A stretch of 64,000 nucleotides of DNA from Sediminicoccus rosea. GTDB lineage: Bacteria; Pseudomonadota; Alphaproteobacteria; Acetobacterales; Acetobacteraceae. The notes under the pieces are model-generated. The model ran no database searches and was not told the DNA's origin. It saw nothing but the letters and a program-made list of their open reading frames with translations. This document shows, piece by piece, positions 54,056 through 62,638 of this stretch; positions within the stretch are counted from its first letter, which is position 1, and each line of letters opens with the position of its first letter. Where the stretch lies: positions 1,791,501 to 1,855,500 of the forward strand of contig NZ_CP137852.1 of assembly GCF_033547095.1 (NCBI RefSeq), given 5' to 3'. The position numbers and the translations under genes were made by a program.

Positions 54056-54640
54056 ATGGATCGCATCGCCCCCACCGAGCATCCCGTGCTGCCCGCCATC
54101 GCGGCGCGCTGGAGCCCGCGCAGCTACCTCGACACGCCGGTCACCGACGCGCAGCTGCATGCGGTGCTGGAAGCCGGGCGCTGGGCCGCCTCGGCCTACA
54201 ACGAGCAGCCCTGGCAGTATCTGGTGACGCGCAAGAATGTGGAGCCCGAGGCCTATGCCAAGCTGGCGGCCTGCCTCGTGCCCTTCAACCAGGGTTGGAT
54301 CGGCCAGGTGCCGGTGCTGATGCTGGCCTGCGCGCGGCTGAATTCGGCCGGCAACGGCAAGCCCAACGCCTGGGCGCATTACGATGCTGGCCAGGCGAGC
54401 GGCTCCATGGCGATCCAGGCCGCGGCGCTCGGCCTGCAGCTGCACCAGATGGCGGGCTTCGACGCGGCCGCGGCGCGCGCGGCCTTCAACATCCCCGAGG
54501 ATGTGGCGCCGATCGCGGCGATGGTGCTGGGCACGCCCGGGCCGGCCTCGGCCCTGCCGGAGCAGCTGGCCCAGCGCGAGACGGCGCCGCGCGTGCGCAA
54601 GCCGGCGAAGGAGCTGTTCTTCTTCGGCCAGTGGGGCTGA
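54056..54640 (+). CDS. Nitroreductase-family flavoprotein
   Basis: A 194-residue FMN-binding nitroreductase fold. The N-terminal ARWSPRSYLDTPVTDAQL holds the Arg-Ser FMN phosphate contact. EAGRWAASAYNEQPWQYLV (about residues 40-58) is the conserved helix that contacts FMN, and a glycine-rich C-terminal segment with MVLGTPG follows. Typical activities are reduction of nitroaromatics, quinones or enones with NAD(P)H. It lies 9 bp after otnC but its role in that pathway is not evident. A shared terminator hairpin lies past its stop. Confidence 0.9.
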   Translation: MDRIAPTEHPVLPAIAARWSPRSYLDTPVTDAQLHAVLEAGRWAASAYNEQPWQYLVTRKNVEPEAYAKLAACLVPFNQGWIGQVPVLMLACARLNSAGNGKPNAWAHYDAGQASGSMAIQAAALGLQLHQMAGFDAAAARAAFNIPEDVAPIAAMVLGTPGPASALPEQLAQRETAPRVRKPAKELFFFGQWG

Positions 54641-54651
54641 CACGCCCATAG

Positions 54652-54679
54652 AAAAAGGCGCCACCCGGTGGGTGGCGCC
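54652..54679 (-). terminator. Rho-independent terminator of the histone-like gene
   Basis: A perfect 10-bp stem (GGCGCCACCC 54657-54666 with GGGTGGCGCC 54670-54679) and a three-base loop. On the minus strand the stem is followed by a run of five U, so it terminates the histone-like transcript. On the plus strand the tail is only UUCGUU, giving weaker termination after the nitroreductase. Confidence 0.9.
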
Positions 54680-54707
54680 TTCGTTCCGGACCCGAAGGTC
54701 CGCCTGA

Positions 54708-55277
54708 TCAGCTGGACGACGAGTCGGTCGCGGGAGCGGGCGCCGGAGCGGCCGCGGCGGCCTTCTTGGCGGCGCGCGTCGCAGCGGCCTTCTTTGCGGC
54801 CTCGGCGCGCTTCGGGTCCTTCGCGGGAGCGGCCTTCTTGGCAGCGGGCTTCTTCGCGGGAGCGGCCTTCTTGGCGGGAGCGGCCTTCTTGGCAGCCGGC
54901 TTCTTGGCGGCGGCCTTCTTCGGCGCGGCCTTCTTGGCGGGGGCGGCCTTCTTGGCAGCCGGCTTCTTGGCGGCGGCCTTCTTCGGCGCGGCCTTCTTGG
55001 CGGGGGCGGCCTTCTTGGCAGCCGGCTTCTTGGCGGCGGCCTTCTTCGGCGCGGCCTTCTTGGCGGGGGCGGCCTTCTTGGCAGCCGGCTTCTTGGCGGC
55101 GGCCTTCTTCGGCGCGGCCTTCTTGGCAGGCGCGGCCTTCTTGGCGGCGGGCTTCTTCGCGGCGGCGACGCGGCCACGCGCGGTGGCGGGCTTCTTCGCG
55201 GTGCGGCGGGCGCCGGCGGCAACGGCCATGGCTTGCGCGCGTGGCGCCACGTCGGGGGTTTCGGTCGTGTCGGTCAT
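54708..55277 (-). CDS. Histone H1-like Lys/Ala/Pro repeat protein
   Basis: A 189-residue, very basic protein made almost wholly of KKPAAKKAAPAKKAAPKKA-type repeats, with a short N-terminal leader (MTDTTETPDVAPRAQAMAVA). It resembles the C-terminal tail of eukaryotic linker histones and bacterial proteins such as Hc1/HctB-like, AlgP and BpH1-type repeats. It probably binds DNA nonspecifically and affects nucleoid compaction. The second ATG, 55277, is favoured: it lies 6 nt after AGGAG, while the first lies only 3 nt away. The region upstream holds a sigma-70-like promoter and 23-bp repeats. Confidence 0.88.
   Translation of the reverse strand: MTDTTETPDVAPRAQAMAVAAGARRTAKKPATARGRVAAAKKPAAKKAAPAKKAAPKKAAAKKPAAKKAAPAKKAAPKKAAAKKPAAKKAAPAKKAAPKKAAAKKPAAKKAAPAKKAAPKKAAAKKPAAKKAAPAKKAAPAKKPAAKKAAPAKDPKRAEAAKKAAATRAAKKAAAAAPAPAPATDSSSS
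54898..55149 (-). repeat. 63-bp in-frame tandem repeats in the histone-like gene
   Basis: GGCTTCTTGGCGGCGGCC recurs at 54898, 54961, 55024 and 55087, an exact 63-bp period with near-identical units, about four copies. Each unit codes for 21 residues. High identity between copies suggests recent expansion; copy number is likely to vary between strains. Confidence 0.93.
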
Positions 55278-55640
55278 CATGTTCTCCTTGCGCTATGGCG
55301 CATCGGTTGGGTTGGACTTACTGGCCGCGGCGGCATCGCGCCGCGACGGATGGCAGAGTGTTCGAACAGGCGAAGATCATCGTCGTGAGGAACCCTTGCG
55401 CTGATCCGCGCAACCGCCTGGATGCGGGCTGACCACTGTGATCACCCATCGCCCGGCGGAGGCTTGCGCCCTCCTCCCGCAGAGGCCGGAATTCCGTTCC
55501 GGCTAACCTCATCGAGGTTTCCCCCTTCCGTCCGCCGCTCGCCCTGCTCCGCGATCGCGATGCCAGGCTCTCCATCTCTCGCGTGATGCGCGGCGGTCAG
55601 AGCGTGGTACGAATCGCGCGTCAATGCGTGCGTGGGCAAC

Positions 55641-55669
55641 GCTATCGGAATGCGCGACTTGCGTGTCAA
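55641..55669 (-). promoter_or_regulatory. Predicted sigma-70-like promoter upstream of the histone-like gene
   Basis: On the minus strand a perfect TTGACA (55669-55664) is followed after 17 nt by GATAGC (55646-55641), a weak -10. The 30 bp upstream are AT-rich for this genome (ending in a run of T/A at 55692-55699), like an UP element. The start would be near 55634, leaving a ~355-nt leader before the histone-like gene, or a separate small RNA. Confidence 0.5.
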
Positions 55670-55704
55670 ACACATTCTGCTTTTGTGGCGAGAATTTTTG
55701 CGTC

Positions 55705-55842
55705 GTGCGTCCAGCGCGCATCAGCGGTTGCGTCCAGCGCGCATCAGCGGTTGCATCGAGCGCGGATCATCGGTTGCGTTCAGCGCGCATCAGACGATGC
55801 GACCAACGCGCACCAAAAGATGAATCCAGCGCGCGTCGAAGT
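55705..55842. repeat. Six 23-bp tandem repeats, non-coding
   Basis: Unit TGCGTCCAGCGCGCATCAGC(GGT) begins at 55705. Units 1 and 2 are identical; units 3-6 (55751, 55774, 55797, 55820) drift progressively but keep the 23-bp spacing and the AGCGCGCATC core. 23 is not a multiple of three, so the array is not a coding repeat. It lies immediately upstream of the predicted minus-strand promoter. There are no unique spacers. Confidence 0.92.
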
Positions 55843-55937
55843 CAGCGCGCAGTGCGCAGCGCGCATCCGCGTGAGCGTCGCGCGCATCACGTCGCCGGCC
55901 GCCTTGCGCATCGCGCGCGCCCCATCGCGACCTTGCG

Positions 55938-55967
55938 AAAAGGGCCGCCCGGTCTCCCGGGCGGCCC
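55938..55967 (-). terminator. Rho-independent terminator of gltA
   Basis: A perfect 11-bp GC stem (GGGCCGCCCGG 55942-55952 with CCGGGCGGCCC 55957-55967), loop TCTC, followed on the minus strand by UUUUC. It lies 29 bp after the gltA stop. Confidence 0.88.
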
Positions 55968-55995
55968 TTCGCGTCAACGCATCGCGGCGCGGCGT

Positions 55996-57117
55996 TCAGC
56001 GCTTCGGCACCGGCCGCTGCTCGACGCCGTTGTAGAGCGAGAGCGGGCGGATCAGCCGGTTGTCGGCGCCCTGCTCGAAGACATGCGCGGCCCAGCCGGT
56101 GATGCGGCTGCACACGAAGATCGGCGTGAACATCGGGATGTCGAAGCCCATCAGGTAGTAGGCGGGGCCCGCCGGGAAATCGAGGTTCGGGTGGATGTTC
56201 TTCTCCGCCAGCATGACGCGCGCCAGCACGGCCGAGGTGTTCATCCAGCGCTTGTCGCCCACCACCTCCGCCATGATCTCGGCGTATTTCTTCATGGTCG
56301 GCACGCGGCTGTCGCCGTTCTTGTAGACGCGGTGGCCGAAGCCCATGACCAGCGCCTTGTGGTCGAAGCGCTCGCGCAGCCAGGCTTCCGCCGCCTCGGG
56401 GGAGGGGATCTCCTTCAGCATGTGCATCACGGCCTCATTGGCGCCGCCATGCAGCGGGCCCTTGAGTGCCGCGATGCCCGCCGTGATCGCGCCATGCAGG
56501 TCCGCCATGGTCGAGGTCACCACCCGCGCCGCGAAGGTCGAGGCGTTGAAGGTGTGCTCGGCGTAGAGGATCATCGAGACGTCGAAAGCCTTGATGACCT
56601 CGGGCTGCGGCACCTTGCCGAAGACCATGTTGAAGAAGTTCTCGCAGAAGGGCAGCGAGGGATCGGGCGCGATGGGCTCAAGGCCCTTGCTCAGCCGGTT
56701 CGTCGCGGCGACCGCGGTCGGGATCTTCGCCAGCAGGCGGATCGCCTTGCGGCGCTGCGCGGCGTCGCTGATGTCGCCCGCCTCGGGGTCTTCCATCCCC
56801 ATGAAGGAGACGGCGGTGCGGATCGCGTCCATCGGGTGCGCGTCCTTCGGGAAGTCGCGCAGCACGCGCATCAGCGCGGGCGAGAGGGCGCGCTGCGAAC
56901 GGCCCTCGGCCTGGAAGGCTGCCAGCTGCTCGGCGGTCGGCAACTCACCGTTCCACAGCAGGTAGGCGACCTCGATGAAGCTGGAATTTTCGCAGAGGTC
57001 CTGCACGGCATAGCCGCGATAGGTCAGGCTGTTGGTCTCGGGCATCACCTTCGAGACGCTGGATTCATCGGCATAGACGCCAACGAGCCCTTTGCGGACT
57101 TCGATCTGTTCGGCCAT
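55996..57117 (-). CDS. gltA: Citrate synthase (short, type I-like)
   Basis: A 373-residue citrate synthase, the shorter bacterial form shared by citrate and 2-methylcitrate synthases. Conserved catalytic parts are GPLHGGANEAV (His), the VMGFGHRVYKNGDSR segment (His and Arg) and NLDFPAG (Asp). No prpB or prpD is near, so the TCA-cycle role is favoured over the methylcitrate cycle. The ATG at 57117 is preceded by GAGGA; a TTG at 57138 is in frame but lacks a site. Its first ~45 codons and upstream region are repeated at 57.72-57.95 kb. Confidence 0.94.
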   Translation of the reverse strand: MAEQIEVRKGLVGVYADESSVSKVMPETNSLTYRGYAVQDLCENSSFIEVAYLLWNGELPTAEQLAAFQAEGRSQRALSPALMRVLRDFPKDAHPMDAIRTAVSFMGMEDPEAGDISDAAQRRKAIRLLAKIPTAVAATNRLSKGLEPIAPDPSLPFCENFFNMVFGKVPQPEVIKAFDVSMILYAEHTFNASTFAARVVTSTMADLHGAITAGIAALKGPLHGGANEAVMHMLKEIPSPEAAEAWLRERFDHKALVMGFGHRVYKNGDSRVPTMKKYAEIMAEVVGDKRWMNTSAVLARVMLAEKNIHPNLDFPAGPAYYLMGFDIPMFTPIFVCSRITGWAAHVFEQGADNRLIRPLSLYNGVEQRPVPKR

Positions 57118-57213
57118 GGCATTCCTCATCTTGGGCAAGATCGGTTTCTTGTGCGGTGCAGCTTAAGCGCGCGGGCGCGCCTGTCCATGGGTGCGGCCTA
57201 TCGTGGGGATCGG
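56982..57213. repeat. Segmental duplication, copy A (gltA 5' end plus divergent promoter)
   Basis: About 232 bp running from inside gltA (from GGAATTTTCGCAGAGG) through its start and on to GTGGGGATCGG at 57213. It reappears almost unchanged at 57722-57952. Differences are scattered substitutions and one deleted base in copy B. After the repeat each copy continues into a related secreted-protein gene, so the original duplicated unit was larger. Confidence 0.95.
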
Positions 57214-57279
57214 CGGAACCGACTTGCGGAGGGCATATGGCTCGGGCAGCTTGCACAATGAAGCGACGAGGAGACGGCC

Positions 57280-57690
57280 ATGCTGCGATACTCGGGCGCG
57301 CTTGCCCTGGGCTTTGGACTCCTTGCGGGCCCGGCCGAAGCGACCACCATGGGCCCAGGGACAGACATCCGCGGCCCCGGATCCGACTGTATAGCGAGCG
57401 GACGGATGAGTATCGTCGGCTTCCAATCCACGCACGTTCCCAGCTCTCAAGGGATGTCGGCGGGCTACTACATCTACAGGGTGACCCTTCGCGCAAACCA
57501 GGCGGTGACGCTTGGGAGGGTCGCATTGGCAAACCACATGCGGATGACCAACCAACCGCCGCCAGCAAATCCCGTCGACCTGCCGTCTGGTCAACAGGTG
57601 GCGGTAGGGCTGGGCCAGCGGTCTGGAGGGCCCCTGAATCATGAGTACATGCGCCAGAACATCTTCATTGCCTGTTTTCCAAGAGGGTGA
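57280..57690 (+). CDS. Small secreted protein, paralogue A
   Basis: A 136-residue exported protein: signal peptide (MLRYSGALALGFGLLAGPAEA), then a mature part with two cysteines, one near the start (GPGSDC) and one at the end (IACF), which could form a disulfide. Shared blocks with the gene at 58019 are GPG..DCI, Y.VTLRA, DLPSGQQVAVGLGQRSG and the final AC. The ATG follows GAGGAGACGGCC. The family is unknown to me. It diverges from gltA across the duplicated region. Confidence 0.8.
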   Translation: MLRYSGALALGFGLLAGPAEATTMGPGTDIRGPGSDCIASGRMSIVGFQSTHVPSSQGMSAGYYIYRVTLRANQAVTLGRVALANHMRMTNQPPPANPVDLPSGQQVAVGLGQRSGGPLNHEYMRQNIFIACFPRG

Positions 57691-57721
57691 ACGGGTCGAC
57701 AGGGCGCGCCATCCATGACGT

Positions 57722-57952
57722 TGGAATTCCCGCAGAGATCCTGCACGGCATAGCCGCGATAGGTGAGGCTGTTGGTCTCGGGCATCGCCTTCGAGACGCG
57801 GATTCATCGGCATAGACGCCGACCAGCCCTTTGCGGACTTCGATCTGTTCGGCCATGGCATTCCTCATCTTGGGCAAGATCGGTTTCTTGTGCGGTGCAG
57901 CGTAAGCGCGCGGGCGCGCCTGTCCATGGGTGCGGCCTATCGTGGGGATCGG
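57722..57952 (-). pseudogene. Truncated gltA copy (segmental duplication, copy B)
   Basis: The minus strand repeats the first ~45 codons of gltA (MAEQIEVRKGLVGVYADES) plus its leader. One base is deleted just after YADES (near 57798), which shifts the frame. The homology stops at 57722 in mid-gene. It cannot make citrate synthase, but the intact leader may still drive transcription in both directions, including the secreted-protein gene at 58019. The rest of the 328-bp gap (57691-57721 and 57953-58018) holds only that gene's leader, with a GGAG at 58007. Confidence 0.93.
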
Positions 57953-58018
57953 TGCAATCCGCCTTGAGCCGCCTTCCGGCTTTGGCATGCTCACCACACC
58001 GCATCAGGAGAAGCCAAG

Positions 58019-58396
58019 ATGCTTCGTGCCACCGCCGTCCTCGGCCTCACTCTCGGCCTTTTCGCCGGTACGGCCGCGCAGGCGCAGACCGGCCCCGGCC
58101 GGGGCGATTGCATCTCCAACGGAATGGTCCGGCTCGGCGCCTTCACCGCCGAGCCGGTCGTGACGGAGCGTGGCGTTGATCCCAACGCCTTCGCCTATGC
58201 GGTGACCCTGCGGGCGACGCAGCCCCTCGGCTCGGTCATCGTCATCCTCCGGATCGTGAGTTCCGCGGTCATGACCTCCGAGGTCGAACTGCCGGTGGGC
58301 CAGGATGTCCGTGTGGCGCTTGGCCGCCGGTCAGGTCCGCGCATTCCGGACGCCGAGCTGCGCAGTTCCCTTCGCGTCGCCTGCACGCTGGCCTGA
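58019..58396 (+). CDS. Small secreted protein, paralogue B
   Basis: A 125-residue exported protein: signal peptide (MLRATAVLGLTLGLFAGTAAQAQ), then GPGRGDCI and a C-terminal VACTLA, again two cysteines at the two ends of the mature domain. YAVTLRATQ, ELPVGQDVRVALGRRSG align with the paralogue at 57280. It has diverged more than the flanking duplicated DNA, which suggests either an older duplication with later gene conversion of the promoter side, or faster protein evolution. Function unknown; a beta-rich periplasmic or surface domain is plausible. Confidence 0.8.
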   Translation: MLRATAVLGLTLGLFAGTAAQAQTGPGRGDCISNGMVRLGAFTAEPVVTERGVDPNAFAYAVTLRATQPLGSVIVILRIVSSAVMTSEVELPVGQDVRVALGRRSGPRIPDAELRSSLRVACTLA

Positions 58397-58584
58397 GGCC
58401 TGCCCGGATCCAGCGGGCGCCGATGCAGGCCCTCCGCATCCGGCGTGAGCCGGCGATGCGCGCCGGCAGCGCGCAATCCTCGCCCGGATGGGTTGGCGGG
58501 CGCGCTTCACGCGCCTAGCCTTGCGCCCGGGATGACGCCGTGCCCGGTGCCTCGTGGCACGGCAAGGTTGGGGAAGACGCAAGC

Positions 58585-59958
58585 ATGGCCTTTGATCTGG
58601 TGGTGCGCGGCAGCCTGGTGCTGGCCGATGGGGTGCTCGAGAACGGCTATGTCGCCATCACGGGCGGCGTGATCGCCGCCATCGGCCAGGGCAGCCCGCC
58701 CGCCGCCGCCGAGGTGGTGGACCATCGTGGGAAGCTGGTCTTCCCGGGCCTGGTGGATGGCCACATGCACACCAGCAGCAGCACCGGCTGGCCGGGAATC
58801 GAGGGCGCCTCGATGTCGGCTGCCGCCGGCGGTGTTACCACCTGCGTGGACATGCCCTATGACGTGCCGCGCCCGGTGACCGATGCCGGCATCCTCGCCG
58901 AGAAGATCCAGGTGGTGAATGCCACCTCCCATGTGGACATGGCGCTCTACGGCACCATCCGGAAGGATGGCGGCGTGGAGGAGATCGCGGGCCTCGCCGC
59001 CGGCGGCGTCTGCTCCTTCAAGCTCTCCACCTATGAATATGACGCGGTGCGCTTCCCGCGCATCAACAACACCATGATGGTCGAGGCCTTCGCCGAGATC
59101 GCGAAGACCGGCCTGATGGTCGGCATCCACAACGAGGATCAGGAGATCGTCGAGGGCGCCATCGCCGCTGCCAAGGCCACCGGCCGCACCGACCCGATCA
59201 TGCATGCCCGCACCCGCCCGCCGCTCTGCGAGACGATGGCGGATCTCGCCATCTTCGAGATGGCGCTGGAGACGGGCGCCCATGTCCATATCGCCCATTC
59301 CAGCCTGGCGCGCGGCTTCGACCTCGCCGAGATCTTCCGCAAGCAGGGCGGCAAGACCTCGGGCGAGGCCTGCATCCAGTACCTCTGCATGACGGAGGAG
59401 GACCTCGTCCGCCTCCAGGGCTTCGGCAAGTGCAACCCGCCCTTCCGCACGAAGGATGAGGTGGAGCGCATCTGGGCCAGCATCGCCGAGGGCAAGGTCG
59501 CCTATGTCTCGACCGACCATGCGCCCTGGCCCCGCCACCGCAAGGAATACACGGGCGACATTTTCGCGGTCGGCGCCGGCCTGACCGGCTTGCAGAGCTT
59601 CGCGCCGCTGATGTTCACCCTGCTGGCCCAGCGCGGCCTCCCGCCCACGCTGATGGCCAGCCTCTGCGCCGAGCGGCCGGCGAAGTTCCATGGCCTCTTC
59701 CCCAAGAAGGGCGCCATCCGCATCGGCTGCGACGCCGATCTGCTGGTGATGGAGGAGGGCGAATTCACCTTCGACGCCCGCGACATCCAGGACCGGGAGG
59801 ACGCCAAGTGGTCGCCCTATGACGGCATGGCGATGAAGGCGCGCGTCGCCGCCACCTATCTGCGCGGCGGCTGCATCTGGGACGGGACGCGGGTCCTGGC
59901 CCGCCCGGGCACCGGGCGCTTCGTGCCGCGCCAGCATCGCGAGACCTTCACGGGCTGA
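58585..59958 (+). CDS. Allantoinase/dihydroorotase-like amidohydrolase
   Basis: A 457-residue cyclic amidohydrolase. The metal HxH is in VDGHMHTSSS (about residues 57-66), a likely carboxylated Lys in CSFKLSTYEYD (~147), further His in GIHNEDQE and HIAHSS, and the catalytic Asp in STDHAPWPRH. This pattern fits allantoinase and hydantoinase-like enzymes better than PyrC. The ATG at 58585 starts the conserved FDLVVRGSLVLADG; the frame extends to 58540. It precedes mtnP by 72 bp; a purine/ureide catabolic role is possible. Confidence 0.88.
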   Translation: MAFDLVVRGSLVLADGVLENGYVAITGGVIAAIGQGSPPAAAEVVDHRGKLVFPGLVDGHMHTSSSTGWPGIEGASMSAAAGGVTTCVDMPYDVPRPVTDAGILAEKIQVVNATSHVDMALYGTIRKDGGVEEIAGLAAGGVCSFKLSTYEYDAVRFPRINNTMMVEAFAEIAKTGLMVGIHNEDQEIVEGAIAAAKATGRTDPIMHARTRPPLCETMADLAIFEMALETGAHVHIAHSSLARGFDLAEIFRKQGGKTSGEACIQYLCMTEEDLVRLQGFGKCNPPFRTKDEVERIWASIAEGKVAYVSTDHAPWPRHRKEYTGDIFAVGAGLTGLQSFAPLMFTLLAQRGLPPTLMASLCAERPAKFHGLFPKKGAIRIGCDADLLVMEEGEFTFDARDIQDREDAKWSPYDGMAMKARVAATYLRGGCIWDGTRVLARPGTGRFVPRQHRETFTG

Positions 59959-59959
59959 C

Positions 59960-60022
59960 GCTCCCCGGGTGGTTGGCGGGAAGGCGGGGCGCCGGTATGG
60001 ACGTCCCGTCACCACCCGGAGC
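59960..60022 (+). promoter_or_regulatory. Leader hairpin predicted to cover the mtnP ribosome-binding site
   Basis: GCTCC (59960-59964) pairs with GGAGC (60018-60022), and GGGTGGT (59967-59973) with ACCACCC (60011-60017), giving a 12-bp stem with a two-base CC bulge. The 3' strand contains GGAG (60018-60021), 9 nt before the mtnP ATG, so folding would hide the ribosome site. The 37-nt loop is GC-rich and may fold further. Confidence 0.5.
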
Positions 60023-60030
60023 GCCTGCCC

Positions 60031-60918
<888 letters not shown>

Positions 60919-60919
60919 G

Positions 60920-62638
60920 CTACTCCACCAGCGCCCCGTCGCTGAAGCGGATGTGCCGGCTGTGGTATTCCGCCACGGCCGGGCGGTGCGCGATGGAAAA
61001 GATCATCGCCCCGGGCAGCCGCTCCGCCAGCACCTCGTAGAGCGCGCGCTCGCCCGCCGGGTCCAGGCTCGCCGTCGCTTCGTCGAGGAAGAGCCAGTCG
61101 GGCTTCAGCAGCAGGGCGCGCGCCAGCGCCACGCGCTGCTGCTCGCCGCCCGAGAGGAGCTGTGACCAGGCCTCCTCCAGGTCGAGCTTCGGCGCCAGGT
61201 GCGAGAGGCCGGCATCGGAGAGCGCGGCCGCGATCGCGTCATCGCTGAAGGCATCGGCGGCGGCGGGGTAGCACAGCACGCGGCGCAGCGTGCCAAGCGG
61301 CAGGTAGGGCCGCTGCGGCAGGAAGAGGGCGCGGCCGCCCTCCGGCGTCTCCAGCCGCCCATGCCCGAAGGGCCAGATGCCCGCCAGCGCGCGGAACAGG
61401 GTGGATTTGCCGCTGCCCGAGGCGCCGGTCAGCAGCACGCGCTCACCCGCGCGCAGTTCCAGCGCCGCGTCTTCCAGCAGAACGCGGCCATCGGGCAACC
61501 GCAGGTTCAGCCCTTCGAGGCGGATGAGGCCTGGCGCGCCCGTGGCCGCGCGCATGCCCTCGCCCTCGTGCGCGGCGGCCCGCGCCGCGTCCAGCGCATC
61601 GCGGAAGCCGGTGAGGCGCGTCACCGTCGCCCGCCATTCGGTCAGGCTTGCGTAATTATCCACGATCCAGGAGAGGGCGCCCTGGACCTCGCCGAAGGCC
61701 TGGGCCGTCTGGGTCAGGCCGCCCAGCGGGATGCGCCCGGCGAAGAAGGCGGGGGCGGCGACCACGAAGGGAAACACCGTCGCCACCTGGGTGTAGCCGG
61801 CGGTGAAGAAGGTGAGGCGCTTGGTCGCCACCATCAGCGCCCAGAAATTCTCCATCAGCGCCCGGAAGCGAGTGACCAGCGCGCCGCGCTCCTCCGCCTC
61901 GCCGCGATGCAGGGCGACGCCTTCCGTGCTGTCGCGGAAGCGGACCAGCGCGTAGCGGAAATCCGCCTCCACCTTCTGCTGGTTGAAGTTCAGCCGGGTC
62001 AGCCGCCGCCCGATCAGGTGGGCGAGCCAGGTGCCGAGCGCCGCATAGAGGATGGCGATCCAGACCATGTAGCCGGGGATGGTGATGCCCAGGATGGTCG
62101 CCGGCCCGGACAGCGCCCAGAGCACCAGGAGGAAGGAGAACAGCGTCACCACGCTGCGCATCAGGCCGAGGCCGAGTGTGAGCGTCTCGTCCACGAACAG
62201 GCGCGCATCCTCGGAGAGGCGCTGGTCCGGGTTGTCCGTGCCGTAGCTGGTCAGCGCCATGCGGTAATAGGCGCGGTCCGAGAGCCAGCCCGCCAGCAGC
62301 GTCTCGGTTGTCCAGCGGCGCCAGCGGATCTGCAGCGCCTGGCGCAGGTAGATGGCGTAGACCGCGATGAGGATATAGGCCGTGGCGATCCAGACGAAGC
62401 CCGGCATCAGGCCGCTCTCCGTCTGCTTCCAGGTGAAGAGCAGGGCGGAGAAGGCCTCCGCGTCGCGCGCCTCCAGCGCGTTGAAGAACTCCCGGTTCCA
62501 GTAGGAGAGCATGACCGACATCGCGACCAGGGCGAGATTGAGCCCGACGACGACGGCGAGCAGGCCGCGCGCGGCCCAGCGTTCCTCGCTGCGCCAATAG
62601 GGCAGGGCGAGCGAAAGGGCCTCGCGGATGGCCGTCAT
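60920..62638 (-). CDS. ABC transporter with SbmA/YddA-type membrane domain fused to ATPase
   Basis: A 572-residue half-transporter. An ABC_membrane_2 domain (~10-330; six helices, with LSYWNREFFNALEARD near residue 40 and the RWRRWTTE coupling region) precedes an ATPase with Walker A LTGASGSGKST (~405-415), signature LLSGGEQQR and Walker B WLFLDEATASLD. This class includes YddA and the BacA/SbmA relatives that move peptides, vitamin B12 or long-chain acyl compounds. The ATG at 62638 overlaps the glycosyltransferase stop by 4 bp, so the two genes are coupled. Confidence 0.92.
   Translation of the reverse strand: MTAIREALSLALPYWRSEERWAARGLLAVVVGLNLALVAMSVMLSYWNREFFNALEARDAEAFSALLFTWKQTESGLMPGFVWIATAYILIAVYAIYLRQALQIRWRRWTTETLLAGWLSDRAYYRMALTSYGTDNPDQRLSEDARLFVDETLTLGLGLMRSVVTLFSFLLVLWALSGPATILGITIPGYMVWIAILYAALGTWLAHLIGRRLTRLNFNQQKVEADFRYALVRFRDSTEGVALHRGEAEERGALVTRFRALMENFWALMVATKRLTFFTAGYTQVATVFPFVVAAPAFFAGRIPLGGLTQTAQAFGEVQGALSWIVDNYASLTEWRATVTRLTGFRDALDAARAAAHEGEGMRAATGAPGLIRLEGLNLRLPDGRVLLEDAALELRAGERVLLTGASGSGKSTLFRALAGIWPFGHGRLETPEGGRALFLPQRPYLPLGTLRRVLCYPAAADAFSDDAIAAALSDAGLSHLAPKLDLEEAWSQLLSGGEQQRVALARALLLKPDWLFLDEATASLDPAGERALYEVLAERLPGAMIFSIAHRPAVAEYHSRHIRFSDGALVE

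Larger units (their letters stand above)
55278..55995. other. Long non-coding region between gltA and the histone-like gene
   Basis: About 700 bp, of which the ~350 nt leader side (55280-55634) shows several short hairpins, for example AACCTC-atc-GAGGTT at 55505-55519 and CCGGAAT...TCCGG nearby. It contains the 23-bp repeats, a promoter-like element and the gltA terminator, listed separately. Long frames read across it on both strands but cut through the 23-bp repeats in shifting frames, so I do not call a gene. Confidence 0.6.

Noticed and set aside
54898-55149. CRISPR-like 63-bp periodicity
   Set aside because: The repeats are in-frame coding repeats of the histone-like protein with no spacers.
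52529-55222. An 897-residue open frame on the minus strand across otnK, otnC, the nitroreductase and the histone-like gene
   Set aside because: Its Pro/Arg-rich start is the wrong frame of the Lys/Ala repeats and the remainder is antisense to well-supported genes.
55705-55842. CRISPR array
   Set aside because: The 23-bp units are contiguous with no unique spacers, they degrade along the array, and no cas gene is present.
55624-57261. A 545-residue plus-strand frame over the 23-bp repeats and gltA
   Set aside because: It is antisense to citrate synthase. The 23-bp period would make successive repeats translate in different frames, so the N-terminal part is not a repeat protein.
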